Assembly: GCF_029351045.1 (NCBI RefSeq)
Contig: NZ_JARKIN010000001.1
Coordinates: 4,948,501 to 5,012,500 of the forward strand
Direction: 5' to 3'
DNA from: Streptomyces sp. WMMB303
GTDB lineage: Bacteria; Actinomycetota; Actinomycetes; Streptomycetales; Streptomycetaceae
DNA: 64,000 nucleotides
Shown: positions 1 to 10,862 of the stretch, in pieces
Layout: the number at the start of each line of letters is the position of its first letter
Position numbering within the stretch: position 1 is the stretch's first letter
The notes under the pieces: model-generated
What the model was told of the DNA's origin: nothing
What the model saw: the letters and a program-made list of their open reading frames with translations, nothing else
The model's database searches: none
Translations under genes and position numbers: made by a program

Positions 1-1030
<1,030 letters not shown>

Positions 1031-1079
1031 CGGCCCGGCACGGCGCGCTGCCGCACCGGGCCAGGCGGGGACCCTCCGG

Positions 1080-1451
1080 TCATGCGGTGAAGTCCTCGCC
1101 CATGACCGGCCGGATCTCGATCGGCTCGCCCAGTACCTCCACGATCCGCGAGGCGATCTCCACGGCCCGTTCCCGGTCGACCACGTCGATCACGGCGAAG
1201 CTGGCCAGCACTTCCTTCAGCTCGGCGAACGGCCCGTCGGTCGCCGTCGTGCCGTCCGGCGTCCGGTGGACCGTGGTACTGACCGCCGGGTGGCCCAGGC
1301 CCTCGGTGCTGAGGAGTTCACCGGTGTCGAGCAGCTCCCGCTCGATTCTCCGGTAGACGGCGAACGCCGCCAGTGCCTCCGGGGACGGCTCCTCTGCGGT
1401 CGCGGCGTCCCAGGCGGCGGCCGGCGTATAGCCGAGCAGCAGGTACTTCAT
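1080..1451 (-). CDS. YCII-related DGPF-domain protein (ECF42 partner)
   Basis: This 123-residue protein starts MKYLLLGYTP and contains the family signature as TDGPFAELKEVLASF, the DGPF motif that names the group. The fold is a small YciI-like ferredoxin barrel. DGPF proteins are regularly encoded beside ECF42 sigma factors, and one follows directly downstream here. Their biochemical role is not settled; a link to sigma-factor activity is inferred from gene context only. The stop codon overlaps an unrelated short ATG frame, and the sigma gene starts 49 bases later. The family call is secure, the role unknown. Confidence 0.88.
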   Translation of the reverse strand: MKYLLLGYTPAAAWDAATAEEPSPEALAAFAVYRRIERELLDTGELLSTEGLGHPAVSTTVHRTPDGTTATDGPFAELKEVLASFAVIDVVDRERAVEIASRIVEVLGEPIEIRPVMGEDFTA

Positions 1452-1492
1452 CGCGGTTGCCTTTCACTCTCGTCCGGTGATGGTAGAGCGGG

Positions 1493-2125
1493 TCACGGGG
1501 TGCGCCGCAGGGATGTCGCGACGACGGTTGTCCAGGTGAAGGCGACCAGGCCGTTGACGGCGATCTGGACACTCATGTGCTCCTGTGACATGGGCAGGAC
1601 CAGAACGAGCGCGGCGACGGCGTTCAGTACGGCCGGAAGTGCCGCACGGCGGCGCGCGCACCGCACGGCCAGCACGACGGCGGCGACGGCGAGCGCGGTG
1701 AAGGCGACGGCGGCCGAGACCGAGTGCGCGATCCCGTGCCAGGACATTTCGGCGACCGGCCGGTCCGGGGTGTCCGGCGGGAAACCGTTCTCCGGGTCCA
1801 TGGTGAAGGCTCCCGCGGCGATCAGCCCGGCGCCGAAGATCCCGACGCAGACCGGCAGCGCCCGCCGCCCGACTCCGTCGTGGAGCGTGTGTCCGATGCC
1901 GGCGGCCAGTGCGAGACCGCCGAGGCCCGCGAGCACGAACGTGGCGATCTGGATCCAGCCGAGACCGCCGGTGGCGAGCTGACTGATGGGGTGCCGGGTG
2001 ATGTCGAAGCCCGTACGGGTGAGCATCTGGGTGACGGCGGACGCGGCGAAGACCGGCCCGGCGAGAGCTCCGGCGGCCAGCAGACGGTCCGGGTTGCGGG
2101 CGGTGGCGACAGCGGGGGCGGTCAT
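1493..2125 (-). CDS. DUF998-family integral membrane protein
   Basis: The frame extends to ATG 2188, but ATG 2125 is preceded by a strong AAGGAGGA ribosome site six bases away, so I use 2125 (210 residues, MTAPAVATARNPDRLLAAGA). About six hydrophobic segments alternate with short polar loops (for example ATFVLAGLGGLALAAGIG and AVAFTALAVAAVVLAVRCA), as in DUF998. The motif around ITRHPISQLATG is typical of the family. Function is unknown. It is divergent from the small protein at 2275; the roughly 150 bases between them must hold both promoters. Confidence 0.8.
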   Translation of the reverse strand: MTAPAVATARNPDRLLAAGALAGPVFAASAVTQMLTRTGFDITRHPISQLATGGLGWIQIATFVLAGLGGLALAAGIGHTLHDGVGRRALPVCVGIFGAGLIAAGAFTMDPENGFPPDTPDRPVAEMSWHGIAHSVSAAVAFTALAVAAVVLAVRCARRRAALPAVLNAVAALVLVLPMSQEHMSVQIAVNGLVAFTWTTVVATSLRRTP

Positions 2126-2274
2126 GGCTTCCTCCTTGACAGGTCTCGCGGACACCTCGTCGCCGGGGCCGGGATCTCGACACGGCATTCATGTGACCTG
2201 CCTCACTGGTGTTCGGCGTCGAGGACGGGTGGGCGGCTCCGAGGTGACCGCAAGACCCCATCGAGGAGGACGAG

Positions 2275-2700
2275 ATGTCTGAGACCATTCCGCCGAGCGC
2301 CGAGCTGCGGGCCCTGGACCGCCTGGCCGGCACCTGGGCGGTCACCGGCGGAGCGGAGGGAACCGTGCGGTACGAGTGGATGCCCGGCCGGTACTTCCTG
2401 ATCCAGCACGTGGAGCTCACGCAGTTCGGCGAGCAGGTCACCGGCATGGAGCTGATCGGGAACCTGCGCCCGTTCGGCGAGCCGACCGGTGCGGACGTCG
2501 TGTCGCGGTACTACGACTCGACCGGCAACACATTCGACTACGTCTACGAGCTGGTCGGCGACAAGCTCACCATCTGGGCCGGTGCGAAGGGCAGCCCGGC
2601 CTACTACGAAGGAACGTTCAGCGCCGACGGCACCACCGCGACCGGCGACTGGGTCTACCCCGGCGGAGGCGGATACACCTCGACCATGACGCGGATCTGA
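2275..2700 (+). CDS. Small soluble DUF1579-like protein
   Basis: A 141-residue cytosolic protein with a good ribosome site (GAGGAGGA, then ATG). The sequence is rich in beta-strand-like stretches (WAVTGGAEGTVRYEWMPGRY, DKLTIWAGAKGSPAYYEGTF) with a LDRLAGTW opening. That pattern resembles DUF1579 or lipocalin-like small-ligand barrels, in which a residue pair near GTW begins the barrel. No catalytic motif or signal peptide is visible. It is convergent with the TetR gene, with a strong hairpin between them. Function is not assigned and the family name is tentative. Confidence 0.7.
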   Translation: MSETIPPSAELRALDRLAGTWAVTGGAEGTVRYEWMPGRYFLIQHVELTQFGEQVTGMELIGNLRPFGEPTGADVVSRYYDSTGNTFDYVYELVGDKLTIWAGAKGSPAYYEGTFSADGTTATGDWVYPGGGGYTSTMTRI

Positions 2701-2729
2701 CCCCCGGCACGCGGCAGACCGTACGAGCG

Positions 2730-2778
2730 GCCCGGCGCCTGGCGACGTCCCCGAGCGGACTGTCGCCAGGCGCCGGGC
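2730..2778. terminator. Bidirectional terminator hairpin
   Basis: A perfect 17-base inverted repeat (left arm 2730-2746, right arm 2762-2778, loop of 15) lies between the convergent genes ending at 2700 and 2921. There is no T tract, which is common for Streptomyces terminators. Confidence 0.75.
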
Positions 2779-2920
2779 TCGCTGCCCGGAGGCCGGTGGG
2801 GCCTCCCCGGGATGGAGCAGGGCGGTGGGACCGTCGGGACCGTTGGGCTCCGGCCGGCCCACGAGGTCGAAGACGCTCGAGCACCACCCGCCGTCTCAAA
2901 ACTGTCTCACAAAGAGACCT

Positions 2921-3631
2921 TTATTTTTTGAGATGCCGGTACACCGTGGCGCGGGACACACCGAGCCGTGCGGCGATGGAGTCGACCGTGTGCTCACCGG
3001 ACGCGTGCAGCTGACGGGCCAGCGCCGCATCCGCCTCGCTCACCGCCCTGGGGCGCCCGCCGCCTGCCCGCCGGGCGTCGGGCCCGGACTCCGGGAGCAG
3101 CCGCCACGCCCCGGCGAGGAGGTGGCCCCGAAGCTCCTCGTTGGAGAGCTGCGGCATGAGCGCGACAGGGTCGGTGACGGCTGAGACAGCCTGCGCGACG
3201 GCGATGCGCTCGGGGATCCCCGCACCCGAGCCGGCCCCCACCTCGATGCCGTGCTCCATCGTCCGCAGCAGCCGGCTGAAGGAGTCCGAAGGTGTGGCGG
3301 GCAGCTCTCGCAGCAGCGTGACCAGGGTGTTCCTATACCGCAGGAACACATCGAGCCACCCTGTCACCAGGGTGCCGCGCACGGCCGCGATCCCCCCGGC
3401 CTCCAGCTGGCCGAGCGCGTCTCCCAGCACCTGTTCCAGTTCGCTCGTCATCGGATCCAGCAGGTCTCCGAGGATCTGCGCCTTGGAGGAGAAGTGGTAG
3501 TACAGCGCAGCCTTGGTGATCCCCACGCGGTCGGCGACCTCCTGCAGCGCCGTCGCGTGGTAGCCGCGCTCGACGAACAGCTGTTCCGCCTCGTGCAGGA
3601 TCCGCTCGCGCGTGGTCGTCCGCTGGTCCAT
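2921..3631 (-). CDS. TetR-family repressor fused to a C-terminal Hin-type helix-turn-helix
   Basis: Residues 1-60 are a canonical TetR DNA-binding domain ([20 protein letters not shown], then [18 protein letters not shown]). The middle is a ligand-binding helical core. Residues 192-236 form a second, different HTH of the Hin/resolvase kind ([20 protein letters not shown], then [18 protein letters not shown]). So one polypeptide carries two DNA-binding modules. The gene is divergent from an ABC exporter, and two matching palindromes occupy the intergenic region, so it probably represses itself and the exporter. The start has an AGGGGAAAG ribosome site. The inducer is unknown, presumably a substrate of the exporter. 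Confidence 0.9.
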   Translation of the reverse strand: MDQRTTTRERILHEAEQLFVERGYHATALQEVADRVGITKAALYYHFSSKAQILGDLLDPMTSELEQVLGDALGQLEAGGIAAVRGTLVTGWLDVFLRYRNTLVTLLRELPATPSDSFSRLLRTMEHGIEVGAGSGAGIPERIAVAQAVSAVTDPVALMPQLSNEELRGHLLAGAWRLLPESGPDARRAGGGRPRAVSEADAALARQLHASGEHTVDSIAARLGVSRATVYRHLKK

Positions 3632-3644
3632 TTTCTTTCCCCTG

Positions 3645-3690
3645 CTTACCTCTGGTCAGTTCTGCGCTACGCTCTACTTACCAGAGGTAG
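3645..3690. promoter_or_regulatory. Paired palindromic operators for the divergent TetR/ABC promoters
   Basis: Two near-identical palindromes lie between the divergent starts: TTACCTCTGGTCA at 3646-3658 and TTACCAGAGGTAG at 3678-3690. Each has an ACC-N3-GGT core, and each is close to the reverse complement of the other. Core centres are 32 bases apart, about three helical turns, so two dimers could bind one DNA face. Assignment to the adjacent TetR protein is inferred from position. Confidence 0.7.
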
Positions 3691-3713
3691 GCAGAACGGC
3701 AAGGAGCTTTGCA

Positions 3714-4670
3714 ATGCTGACCAACGTCCCGTCGCCGGGTGGTGATCCCGGTGTCGCGATCAGTATCCGCGACCTGGTGAAGACTTTCGGGGACACGACG
3801 GCCCTCGACCGCCTCCGGCTGACGGCCCGCTCCGGAGAGGTCCACGGCTTTCTCGGGCCCAACGGTGCCGGCAAGTCCACCACCATCAGGGTTCTGCTCG
3901 GACTGCTGCGCAAGGACTCCGGCCAGGCCGCTCTGCTCGGTGGCGACCCGTGGAACGACGCGGTCGAACTGCACCGGCGGCTGGCGTACGTGCCCGGCGA
4001 CGTGAATCTGTGGCCCAATCTGACCGGTGGAGAGGCGATCGACCTGCTGGGTTCCCTGCGCGGCGGACTCGACGACACCCGCAGGCGGGAACTCCTGGAG
4101 AAGTTCGCCCTCGACCCGGGCAAGAAGATGCGGACCTACTCCAAGGGCAACCGGCAGAAGGTCGCACTGGTGGCCGCGTTCTCCTCCGACGTGGACCTCT
4201 ACATCCTGGACGAGCCCACGTCCGGACTGGATCCGCTGATGGAGGCCGTCTTCCAGGAGTGCGTCCAGGAGCTCCGCCGAGCCGGCAAGACCATCCTGCT
4301 CTCCAGCCACATCCTGGCCGAGGTCGAGAAGCTGTGCGACCGGGTGAGCATCATCCGGGAGGGCCGGACGGTCGAATCGGGCACTCTCTCCGAGTTGCGC
4401 CACCTCACCCGCACCTCGCTCAAGGTCGAGACCGAGACAGCCCCCGCGGACCTCCGGTCGCTGTCCGGGGTGCACCAGCTCGTCGTGGACGGCCACCACG
4501 CCGAGTTCGAGGCGGACACCGCCCGACTCGGTGAGATCCACCGTTACTTGGCCTCGCTCGGCGTCCGCTCACTGACAAGCACTCCCCCGACACTCGAAGA
4601 GTTGTTCCTGCGGCACTACGGCGACCAGTCGGCCGACGAGCCCGCCGAGACGGCGGTCGGTGCACGATGA
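3714..4670 (+). CDS. ABC exporter ATP-binding protein
   Basis: I start at ATG 3714 (AAGGAG ribosome site at 3701); the frame's upstream ATG would lie inside the repressor gene. The 318-residue protein has Walker [10 protein letters not shown] (about residues 48-56), Walker [14 protein letters not shown] and H-loop SSH. The signature loop reads YSKGNRQKV instead of the usual LSGGQ; this variant is common in DrrA-like drug exporters. The C-terminal part has the DrrA-type regulatory extension. It couples to the permease encoded four bases later (ATGA overlap). The likely role is ATP-driven export of a hydrophobic or antibiotic-like compound across the membrane. Confidence 0.92.
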   Translation: MLTNVPSPGGDPGVAISIRDLVKTFGDTTALDRLRLTARSGEVHGFLGPNGAGKSTTIRVLLGLLRKDSGQAALLGGDPWNDAVELHRRLAYVPGDVNLWPNLTGGEAIDLLGSLRGGLDDTRRRELLEKFALDPGKKMRTYSKGNRQKVALVAAFSSDVDLYILDEPTSGLDPLMEAVFQECVQELRRAGKTILLSSHILAEVEKLCDRVSIIREGRTVESGTLSELRHLTRTSLKVETETAPADLRSLSGVHQLVVDGHHAEFEADTARLGEIHRYLASLGVRSLTSTPPTLEELFLRHYGDQSADEPAETAVGAR

Positions 4671-6295
4671 GCGCGCTCACGGGTACCGGAGTACTGACCC
4701 GGCTGGCGCTGCGGCGTGACCGCCTCCGACTGCCGCTGTGGGTGGCGGGCCTCGCGGCGCTGTTCGCCTCCATCGGCAACAGCATCTCCGGCCTCTACGA
4801 CTCCGACGCCGCACGGCTGGAGAACGCCCAGGTCCGCGCGGACAACGTGGTCACCCGCGCGTTCACCGGCCCGGCCCCCGGCGCCGGCTCAGGAGCGTTG
4901 ACCGTCTCCGAGGGCCTCGTCTTCACCTGTGTGCTCGTCGCCCTGATGAACATCCTGCTCGTGGTGCGGCACACCCGGCAGAACGAGGAACTCGGACGGG
5001 CCGAACTGGTCGGATCCACCGCTGTGGGGAGGCACGCCGGTCTGACCGCCGCCCTGCTGCTCGCGGCGCTGGCAAACGTCGCACTCATCGTGCTCAGCAC
5101 CCTCGCCCTGCTCGGCACGGGGATGCCGGTAGGAGGGTCCGTACTGGTCGGAGTGGCGCTCGGCACGGTCGGCATGGCCTTCGCGGGCCTCACCTCGATC
5201 GCCGCCCAGCTGACCGAGAGTGCCCGCGCCGCCGGCGGACTCGGCGGGCTCCTCCTCGCCACCGCCTTTCTGCTGCGCGCCGCGGGTGACGCCTTCGGGA
5301 ACACGGCATCGGACAAGGTGACGGTCGACCCCGCCTGGCCGAGCTGGATCTCCCCGCTGGGCTGGGGACAGCAGCTGCGCCCCTACGGAGAGAGCCGGCT
5401 GTGGCCCGTGGCGCTGCTGCTGCTCTGCACCGCCGTCAGTGTGCTGATCGCCGTACAGCTGAGCGTCCACCGGGACGTCGGCACCGGAATGCTTCCCGCA
5501 CGGCGCGGCGCGGCCCGTGCGCGTTCCTCGCTGCTCAAGCCGATCGGGCTGGTCTGGCGCCTGCAGCGCGGCCTGCTGCTCGGCTGGGTCGTGGGCATCG
5601 CCGTGTTCGGCGCGGTCTTCGGCGGCATCGGCGACCAGGTCGAAGACCTCTTCAGCAGCGAGGAGAGCGCACAGTTCGTCCGCGACCTGGGGGGCGAGGG
5701 AGACCTGGTGAACGCGTACTTCGCCGGGATGATGGGACTGCTCTCGGTGGTGGTGGCCGGATTCACCGTCCAGTCACTCGTCCGGCTGCGCTCCGACGAG
5801 GAGAACGGACCGACCGAGGCCGTCCTGACGACGGCCGTGAGCCGGACGCACTGGGTGCTGGCGCACGCGTTCGTCGCCCTGCTGGGCACGGCACTGGTCC
5901 TGGCCGGACTCGGGCTGAGCACGGGGCTGGCCTACGGCGCCGTCTCGGGCGACCTGACGGGAGCTTTGGGAGACCTGCTCGAGACGACGCTCGCACAGCT
6001 CGCCCCCACCGCAGTTCTGGCGGGCTTCGCGCTGGCGGCGTTCGGAGTGCTGCCACGCGGTGCGGCGACCGTGTCCTGGGCGGCGTTCGCCGTCTGCCTG
6101 GTGATCGGGCAGTTCGGCACCCTGCTGGACCTGCCGGACAGTCTGATCGGCATCTCGCCCTTCACCCACCTGCCCGACCTTCCGGCCGAGTCGCTCACCG
6201 CGGCTCCGGTACTGGCCATGTCGGCACTGGCCACGGTGCTCGCCGCGGTGGGCGTGGCCGGCTTCCGCCGACGCAGCCTCGTGCTCGGTGGCTGA
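4667..6295 (+). CDS. ABC-2 type multidrug/antibiotic exporter permease
   Basis: This 542-residue membrane protein has about twelve hydrophobic segments in two halves, matching the TnrB-type family annotated as exporters of polyketide antibiotics. The start overlaps the ATPase stop as ATGA, indicating translational coupling and a joint complex. An extended soluble stretch ([20 protein letters not shown]) in the second half is typical of the family. The substrate cannot be read from sequence. Regulation should come from the divergent dual-HTH TetR repressor. Confidence 0.88.
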   Translation: MSALTGTGVLTRLALRRDRLRLPLWVAGLAALFASIGNSISGLYDSDAARLENAQVRADNVVTRAFTGPAPGAGSGALTVSEGLVFTCVLVALMNILLVVRHTRQNEELGRAELVGSTAVGRHAGLTAALLLAALANVALIVLSTLALLGTGMPVGGSVLVGVALGTVGMAFAGLTSIAAQLTESARAAGGLGGLLLATAFLLRAAGDAFGNTASDKVTVDPAWPSWISPLGWGQQLRPYGESRLWPVALLLLCTAVSVLIAVQLSVHRDVGTGMLPARRGAARARSSLLKPIGLVWRLQRGLLLGWVVGIAVFGAVFGGIGDQVEDLFSSEESAQFVRDLGGEGDLVNAYFAGMMGLLSVVVAGFTVQSLVRLRSDEENGPTEAVLTTAVSRTHWVLAHAFVALLGTALVLAGLGLSTGLAYGAVSGDLTGALGDLLETTLAQLAPTAVLAGFALAAFGVLPRGAATVSWAAFAVCLVIGQFGTLLDLPDSLIGISPFTHLPDLPAESLTAAPVLAMSALATVLAAVGVAGFRRRSLVLGG

Positions 6296-6429
6296 GCAGC
6301 CTCTGGAGGAGAGTCCGATTGAAGAGCGTCGCGACCTCACGTGGGCCGGCCCTCCCTGCCCTCGACCGGGATCAAGCGCCTGCCATCCCCCTCCCCACAC
6401 CGGAACGACCGGCGAACCGGCCCATGACA

Positions 6430-6471
6430 GGTGAAAACTCAGATCGAGCGCTTCCGACCTGAGCTTTCACC
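6430..6471. terminator. Hairpin terminator between convergent genes
   Basis: Arms GGTGAAAACTCAG (6430-6442) and CTGAGCTTTCACC (6459-6471) pair with one mismatch around a 16-base loop. The hairpin lies between the exporter permease and the FG-GAP gene, which converge. The remaining bases of 6296-6527 show nothing else. Confidence 0.65.
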
Positions 6472-6527
6472 GAGTCACCCGCGGAGACCGCCCCGGTTGC
6501 GCCGGACGCTCCTCCGACACAACCGGG

Positions 6528-8072
6528 TCAGCGCATCGAGCTTCCGAACCGCGCTCCGCTCACGGGCGCGTCGAGATCGCTCGGCCCGAAGGAAGCGGCG
6601 CTGTCCGTGGTGACGCCCGTAGCCGTGCCGCGAAGCGACCACACGGCGCCGGAGGAGTCGTTCTCCTTCGTCGACGAAACGTTGACGTCACGGTGTCCGT
6701 CACCGTCGACGTCCAGGAGTGCGCAGGCCGCGCCGAACTCGTCGTTCTCCTCGGCGACTCCGGGCACGCCCGGGCTGTCCTGGTCGAGCAACTGGCTGCC
6801 CTTGCCCGTGACGCCCGTCCCGGCACCGTGCAACAGGGCGATCGCGCCCGCGTCGTTGGTGTCCCCGCTGCCCTTCCAGCGGATGCCGAGGGCGACCTCG
6901 GCGCGACCGTCGCCGGTCACATCCGCGACGGAGACGCAGGAGCCGAGCATCTCGCCGGATGAAGGCGCCTCGCCGGGGAAGCCCTCGAGGCTCTGGTCGA
7001 ACGTCTGCCGACGGCTGGAGGACAGGCCCTCCTTCGTGCCGAAGACGACCGTGACCTCGTCGAACAGGTCACTTCCGGCACTCACCACGAGGTCGTCGAA
7101 CCCGTCGCCGTCCACGTCGCCCGCGTCCATGTCCCCGCCGCCGTCGGTCGGACCGGTGGAGACGGTGAAGCCGGAGGGGCTGCCGAGGAGGGCGTCGCTG
7201 CTGTACACGCCGTCGCCCTCGTAACGCCGGAAGACGAGATCCTGCCGGCCGTCGCCGTTGACGTCGGCCACCCCACGGGCCGTCGAAGGGCCGCTGATCG
7301 AGGTGGCGCTGTTGTTCTCGTCGTCCCACTCGGACCGGTCCAGGAAGTCGAGCTTCTCGGCCGGGGTTCCGGAACGGGTCACAGGCCCCTTCCATAGGGC
7401 CGCGGGCTGCTCGACCGGGTCGTCTCCGCTCGTCCCCGGGTCGCCCAGCAGGGCGAGGTCGGCCTTCTTGTCGCCGTCGAAGTCGCCGATCTGCGGCGTC
7501 GTCCCGAATCCGGGTATGGCCGTGCCGCCGGTGAGCCCCTTGGCCGAACCCCACAGGACGACGCTGCCGGCCGAGGCGTCGGCCGAGCCGATGATCAGGT
7601 CGGCGTACCCGTCACCGTCCAGGTCCCCCTTGCTGAAGGACTTCCCGAACTGCTGCCCGGCCGCGGCCGCCCCCGGCACACCGCTCGTCGAACGGCTCAC
7701 CAGCTGCTTGTCCGAGGTGTCGAGGCCCTGGGCCGAACCGTAGGTGACAGCCACATAGCCGGCCTTCGCCTTGCCGCCGACGGTTCCTCCGGGGGCACCG
7801 CTCACCAGGTCCGCGTAACCGTCCCCGTTGAGGTCCTCCGCCACCTCGGCCTGCTGCACCGCCGGCTCCTCTGCTCGCTCCGCGGCACCCGCCTGCTGCG
7901 GGTGGGCGAACATCCCGGTGGTCAGCCCACCGACGGTCGCCATCACGAGGGCGGCTCCGATGGTCGTGAGACGGGCTGCCGATGTTCTGCGGGCAGAGCC
8001 CCACCACGCTCGGCCCGGCGTTCTCCAAAGCTCATCCGCTGCTTCCCTCGCATCCGGTCGGTTCCACGTCAC
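6528..8072 (-). CDS. Secreted FG-GAP repeat protein (beta-propeller, integrin-alpha-like)
   Basis: Seven FG-GAP blades are visible, each with a DxDGDG-like calcium loop: DLNGDGYADL, DLDGDGYADL, DFDGDKKADL, DVNGDGRQDL, DVDGDGFDDL, DVTGDGRAEV and DVDGDGHRDV. Together they would form a seven-bladed calcium-binding beta-propeller. A basic stretch followed by LTTIGAALVMATVGGLTTG looks like an export signal ending near QAGAA. No catalytic domain is fused. The start is uncertain: the frame is open to 8288, but GTG 8072 puts a plausible signal peptide near the N-terminus (514 residues). Extracellular binding or adhesion is the family-level guess. No operon partner is apparent. Confidence 0.82.
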   Translation of the reverse strand: MTWNRPDAREAADELWRTPGRAWWGSARRTSAARLTTIGAALVMATVGGLTTGMFAHPQQAGAAERAEEPAVQQAEVAEDLNGDGYADLVSGAPGGTVGGKAKAGYVAVTYGSAQGLDTSDKQLVSRSTSGVPGAAAAGQQFGKSFSKGDLDGDGYADLIIGSADASAGSVVLWGSAKGLTGGTAIPGFGTTPQIGDFDGDKKADLALLGDPGTSGDDPVEQPAALWKGPVTRSGTPAEKLDFLDRSEWDDENNSATSISGPSTARGVADVNGDGRQDLVFRRYEGDGVYSSDALLGSPSGFTVSTGPTDGGGDMDAGDVDGDGFDDLVVSAGSDLFDEVTVVFGTKEGLSSSRRQTFDQSLEGFPGEAPSSGEMLGSCVSVADVTGDGRAEVALGIRWKGSGDTNDAGAIALLHGAGTGVTGKGSQLLDQDSPGVPGVAEENDEFGAACALLDVDGDGHRDVNVSSTKENDSSGAVWSLRGTATGVTTDSAASFGPSDLDAPVSGARFGSSMR

Positions 8073-8396
8073 ATGCGGTCGCAAGCCTCGACGGCCCTCC
8101 TGAGAGCCGAGTTGCCTCTCCCCCTCCAGGAGGACTGCCGGTCGAGAGCGCTGGTCCGCTACACCGGATGAGATGACGACCGGCCGCAAAATGTTCACGG
8201 GATTCTGCCCCCGCTCGGCACAGCGGACAGTCGCAGTGCACTCGCACAGCGGCGGGGCACCAGGACGACAGGGCAACCGGCCCCACACACCGTCGGCGCC
8301 GGCTCGGAACCCTCACCGACGGTTCGGCCGCGAGACGGTGGAACCGCCCCCGACGAGGGTGTTGCCCGCGACGGCTGCCACGTGCTGCGGACCGGA
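8073..8396. other. Intergenic region upstream of the FG-GAP gene
   Basis: About 320 bases lie between the glycosidase stop and the likely FG-GAP start. It must carry the FG-GAP promoter. No convincing repeat, operator or small gene was seen. Part may be coding if the FG-GAP protein starts upstream of 8072. Confidence 0.4.
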
Positions 8397-10862
8397 CTAC
8401 GTCGCCTCGGTGAGAAGCGCAGTCGAGGCGCCCATGTGCAGGCGCCGGGTGTGATCGACCGCGCGCACCGGCCCGGTCAGCGTGACCGGAACCGTGAAGC
8501 GCGGGTCGGTGCTCGATGTGCCCAGCCGCAGTTCGAGGTCCCCAGGCTCGATGATCCGGTGACCCTCGCGGCCCGTGAAGGAGGCGAGGTCCGCCGGGAT
8601 CGCCATGTTCACCCGGGCTGCCCGGCCCGGATCCAGGTCGAGGCGCACATATCCGACGAGGCGCTGCACCGGCTGGACCACGGAGGCGACCGGCTGGTGA
8701 AGATATACCTGCACCACTTCGACGCCCTTCCGCACACCGGTGTTGCGGACGGTGCAGGAAAGAGCGAACTCCCCTTCTGTGGATGTCCGTCCGCACTGCA
8801 CTTGCAGATCGCTCCACTCGAAGTCGGTGTACGTGAGACCGTGGCCGAAACCGAATGCCGGGGTCGGGTCGATGCTGGACACCTCGCTGGAATGACCGAG
8901 CCGCGCCGCCAGGTATGTGGAGGGCTGCGCTCCCGGACCGCTCGGGACACCGACGGGCAGACGGCCGGACGGTTCGGTGCGGCCGCTGAGAAGCGAGGCG
9001 ATGGCCCTCGTGCCTTCCTCACCGGGGAAGAACGACTGCACGATCGCGGCTGCCTCGTGCACCGCACGCCCAAGGGCGTAGGGGCGTCCGGCGAGCAGGG
9101 CCACGACGACAGGGGTGTGCGTGTCGAGGAGCGCATCGAGCAATTGCTGCTGGACACCGGGGAGGGCCAGGTTCTCGGCATCGCATCCTTCCCCGCTCGT
9201 TCCGCGCCCGAAGAGGCCGGCGCGGTCGCCCAGGGCCACGATCACAAGATCTGCTCCCCTGGCCAGCTCTGCTGCCTCCTCGATTCCGCCGGTGTCCGTG
9301 CCGTCGATGTCGACGCCCTGCGCGGCGACGATCTCGCTGCGGGGGAACTCCGCCGCGCATGCCGCACGCAGGGTGGGCAGTTCGATGCCCGGTGGGGTGC
9401 CGGGGTGCCGGTTTCCGACATGGACGGGGAAGGAGTAGCAGCCCAGGACCGCCGTCGGATTCTCGGCGTTGGGCCCGATGACCGCGATACGGGCAGGCGC
9501 GTCGCCGCTCGAGCCCGCCGCGAGGGGCAGAGTACCGTCATTGCTCAGCAGGACGAGGGCCTGTTCGGCAACCCGACGAGCGAGCTTCCGGTTCTCACCG
9601 GTGTCGAGACAGACCGTTCCGCGCAGTGCGTCAGGGGTGCCTCCTGCGGAACCGTCCGCCTGTTCGGCTGCGCAGAGCACTGGCGGCACCGGATTCCAGC
9701 TCGCGTCGAGCAGCCCCAACTGAACTTTCTGGACGAGCACTCGGCGTACTGCACGATCCACCAGTTCCTCGGATACGAGCCCCTGGGCAATCGCGTCCGT
9801 CAACGGGCCGCCGAACGCCTTGACGGTGGGCAGCTCCACATCCACGCCCGCGTCGAGTGCCGCCCCGGCCGCTTCCCCGAAGGATGCCACGACGCCGTGC
9901 AGGGTTTTCAGGAACGCGATGCCGAAGTAGTCGGCGACCACGGTCCCCTCGAAGCCCCAGGTGTCGCGGAGCAGACCGGTCAGCAGCTGTCCGTCGGCCG
10001 CGGAGGGGATTCCGTCGGTGTCGGTGTAGGCGTGCATGACCGAGCGGACGCCGCTCTCGCGCACGGCCATCTCGAACGGGGGCAGGATGACATCGGCCCG
10101 CTCGCGCGCCCCCATGGCGACGGGGGCGAGGTTGCGGCCCGCCCGCGAGGCGGAGTAGCCGGCGAAGTGTTTGAGCGTGGCGACGACCCCGGCCGACTCC
10201 AGTCCTCGTACGTAGGCCGTGGCGATGGTGCCCACGAGGTACGGGTCCTCGCCGATGGTCTCCTCGACGCGGCCCCAGCGCACGTCGCGTACGACGTCCA
10301 GGACCGGGGCGAGTCCCTGGTGCACGCCGACGGAACTCATGTCACGGCCGATCGCGGCGGCCATCTCGTGGATCAGCTCCGGATGGAAGGTGGCGCCCCA
10401 GGACAGTGGTACCGGGTAGGCGGTCGCACCCCAGGTGGCGAAGCCGGCAAGGCACTCCTCGTGCGCCAGTGCCGGTATGCCGAACCGGTTCGCGCGCACG
10501 ATCCGCTGCTGGGTACGGAGGAGCGAGAGAGCACCGACGCCGGGGTCGACCGGGGCTGTTCCGAACGGGCGGGTCAGCTGTCCGAGGCCGTGCGGAAGCA
10601 GGTCGTCGAAGGCGACGGCCTCCTCCATGTCGTGCTGGAGCGGGGCGACTTCGCCTCCCTCGTCGGACGCACCCACCCAGACGCCGAAGAGCTGGGAGAC
10701 CTTCTCCTGGAGGGTCATGGCGGCGATCAGGGCGTCAGCTCGGTCCTCGGGGGTGCGGGCTGGATCGTGCCAAGGCCCGGTGCCATGGTCCGCGGCCCCG
10801 GAGCTCGGTGTCCGGGGAGCGGCGGTCGTCGGCGCACCGGTGTTGTCCATGTTGGTGGTCAC
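8397..10862 (-). CDS. Glycoside hydrolase family 3 beta-glucosidase/xylosidase
   Basis: A GH3 barrel begins near RADALIAAMTLQEKVSQLFG, with GLAPVLDVVRDVRWGRVEET, the substrate-loop KHFAGYS and the nucleophile Asp in GTVVADYFGIAF. A (alpha/beta)6 sandwich domain follows, then a C-terminal fibronectin-III-like domain (FGFGHGLTYTDFEW). There is no signal peptide, so it acts in the cytoplasm on imported oligosaccharides. GTG 10862 overlaps the upstream permease stop as GTGA, giving 821 residues; ATG 10850 is the alternative. It is the last gene of a binding protein-permease-permease-hydrolase operon. The layout resembles the xylobiose (bxlEFGA) loci of streptomycetes, but cellobiose or another beta-glycoside is equally possible. 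Confidence 0.93.
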   Translation of the reverse strand: MTTNMDNTGAPTTAAPRTPSSGAADHGTGPWHDPARTPEDRADALIAAMTLQEKVSQLFGVWVGASDEGGEVAPLQHDMEEAVAFDDLLPHGLGQLTRPFGTAPVDPGVGALSLLRTQQRIVRANRFGIPALAHEECLAGFATWGATAYPVPLSWGATFHPELIHEMAAAIGRDMSSVGVHQGLAPVLDVVRDVRWGRVEETIGEDPYLVGTIATAYVRGLESAGVVATLKHFAGYSASRAGRNLAPVAMGARERADVILPPFEMAVRESGVRSVMHAYTDTDGIPSAADGQLLTGLLRDTWGFEGTVVADYFGIAFLKTLHGVVASFGEAAGAALDAGVDVELPTVKAFGGPLTDAIAQGLVSEELVDRAVRRVLVQKVQLGLLDASWNPVPPVLCAAEQADGSAGGTPDALRGTVCLDTGENRKLARRVAEQALVLLSNDGTLPLAAGSSGDAPARIAVIGPNAENPTAVLGCYSFPVHVGNRHPGTPPGIELPTLRAACAAEFPRSEIVAAQGVDIDGTDTGGIEEAAELARGADLVIVALGDRAGLFGRGTSGEGCDAENLALPGVQQQLLDALLDTHTPVVVALLAGRPYALGRAVHEAAAIVQSFFPGEEGTRAIASLLSGRTEPSGRLPVGVPSGPGAQPSTYLAARLGHSSEVSSIDPTPAFGFGHGLTYTDFEWSDLQVQCGRTSTEGEFALSCTVRNTGVRKGVEVVQVYLHQPVASVVQPVQRLVGYVRLDLDPGRAARVNMAIPADLASFTGREGHRIIEPGDLELRLGTSSTDPRFTVPVTLTGPVRAVDHTRRLHMGASTALLTEAT

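Noticed and set aside
3612-6295. TetR/ABC cassette as part of an antibiotic biosynthetic cluster
   Set aside because: No biosynthetic gene lies nearby; the exporter is more likely a stand-alone resistance or efflux unit.
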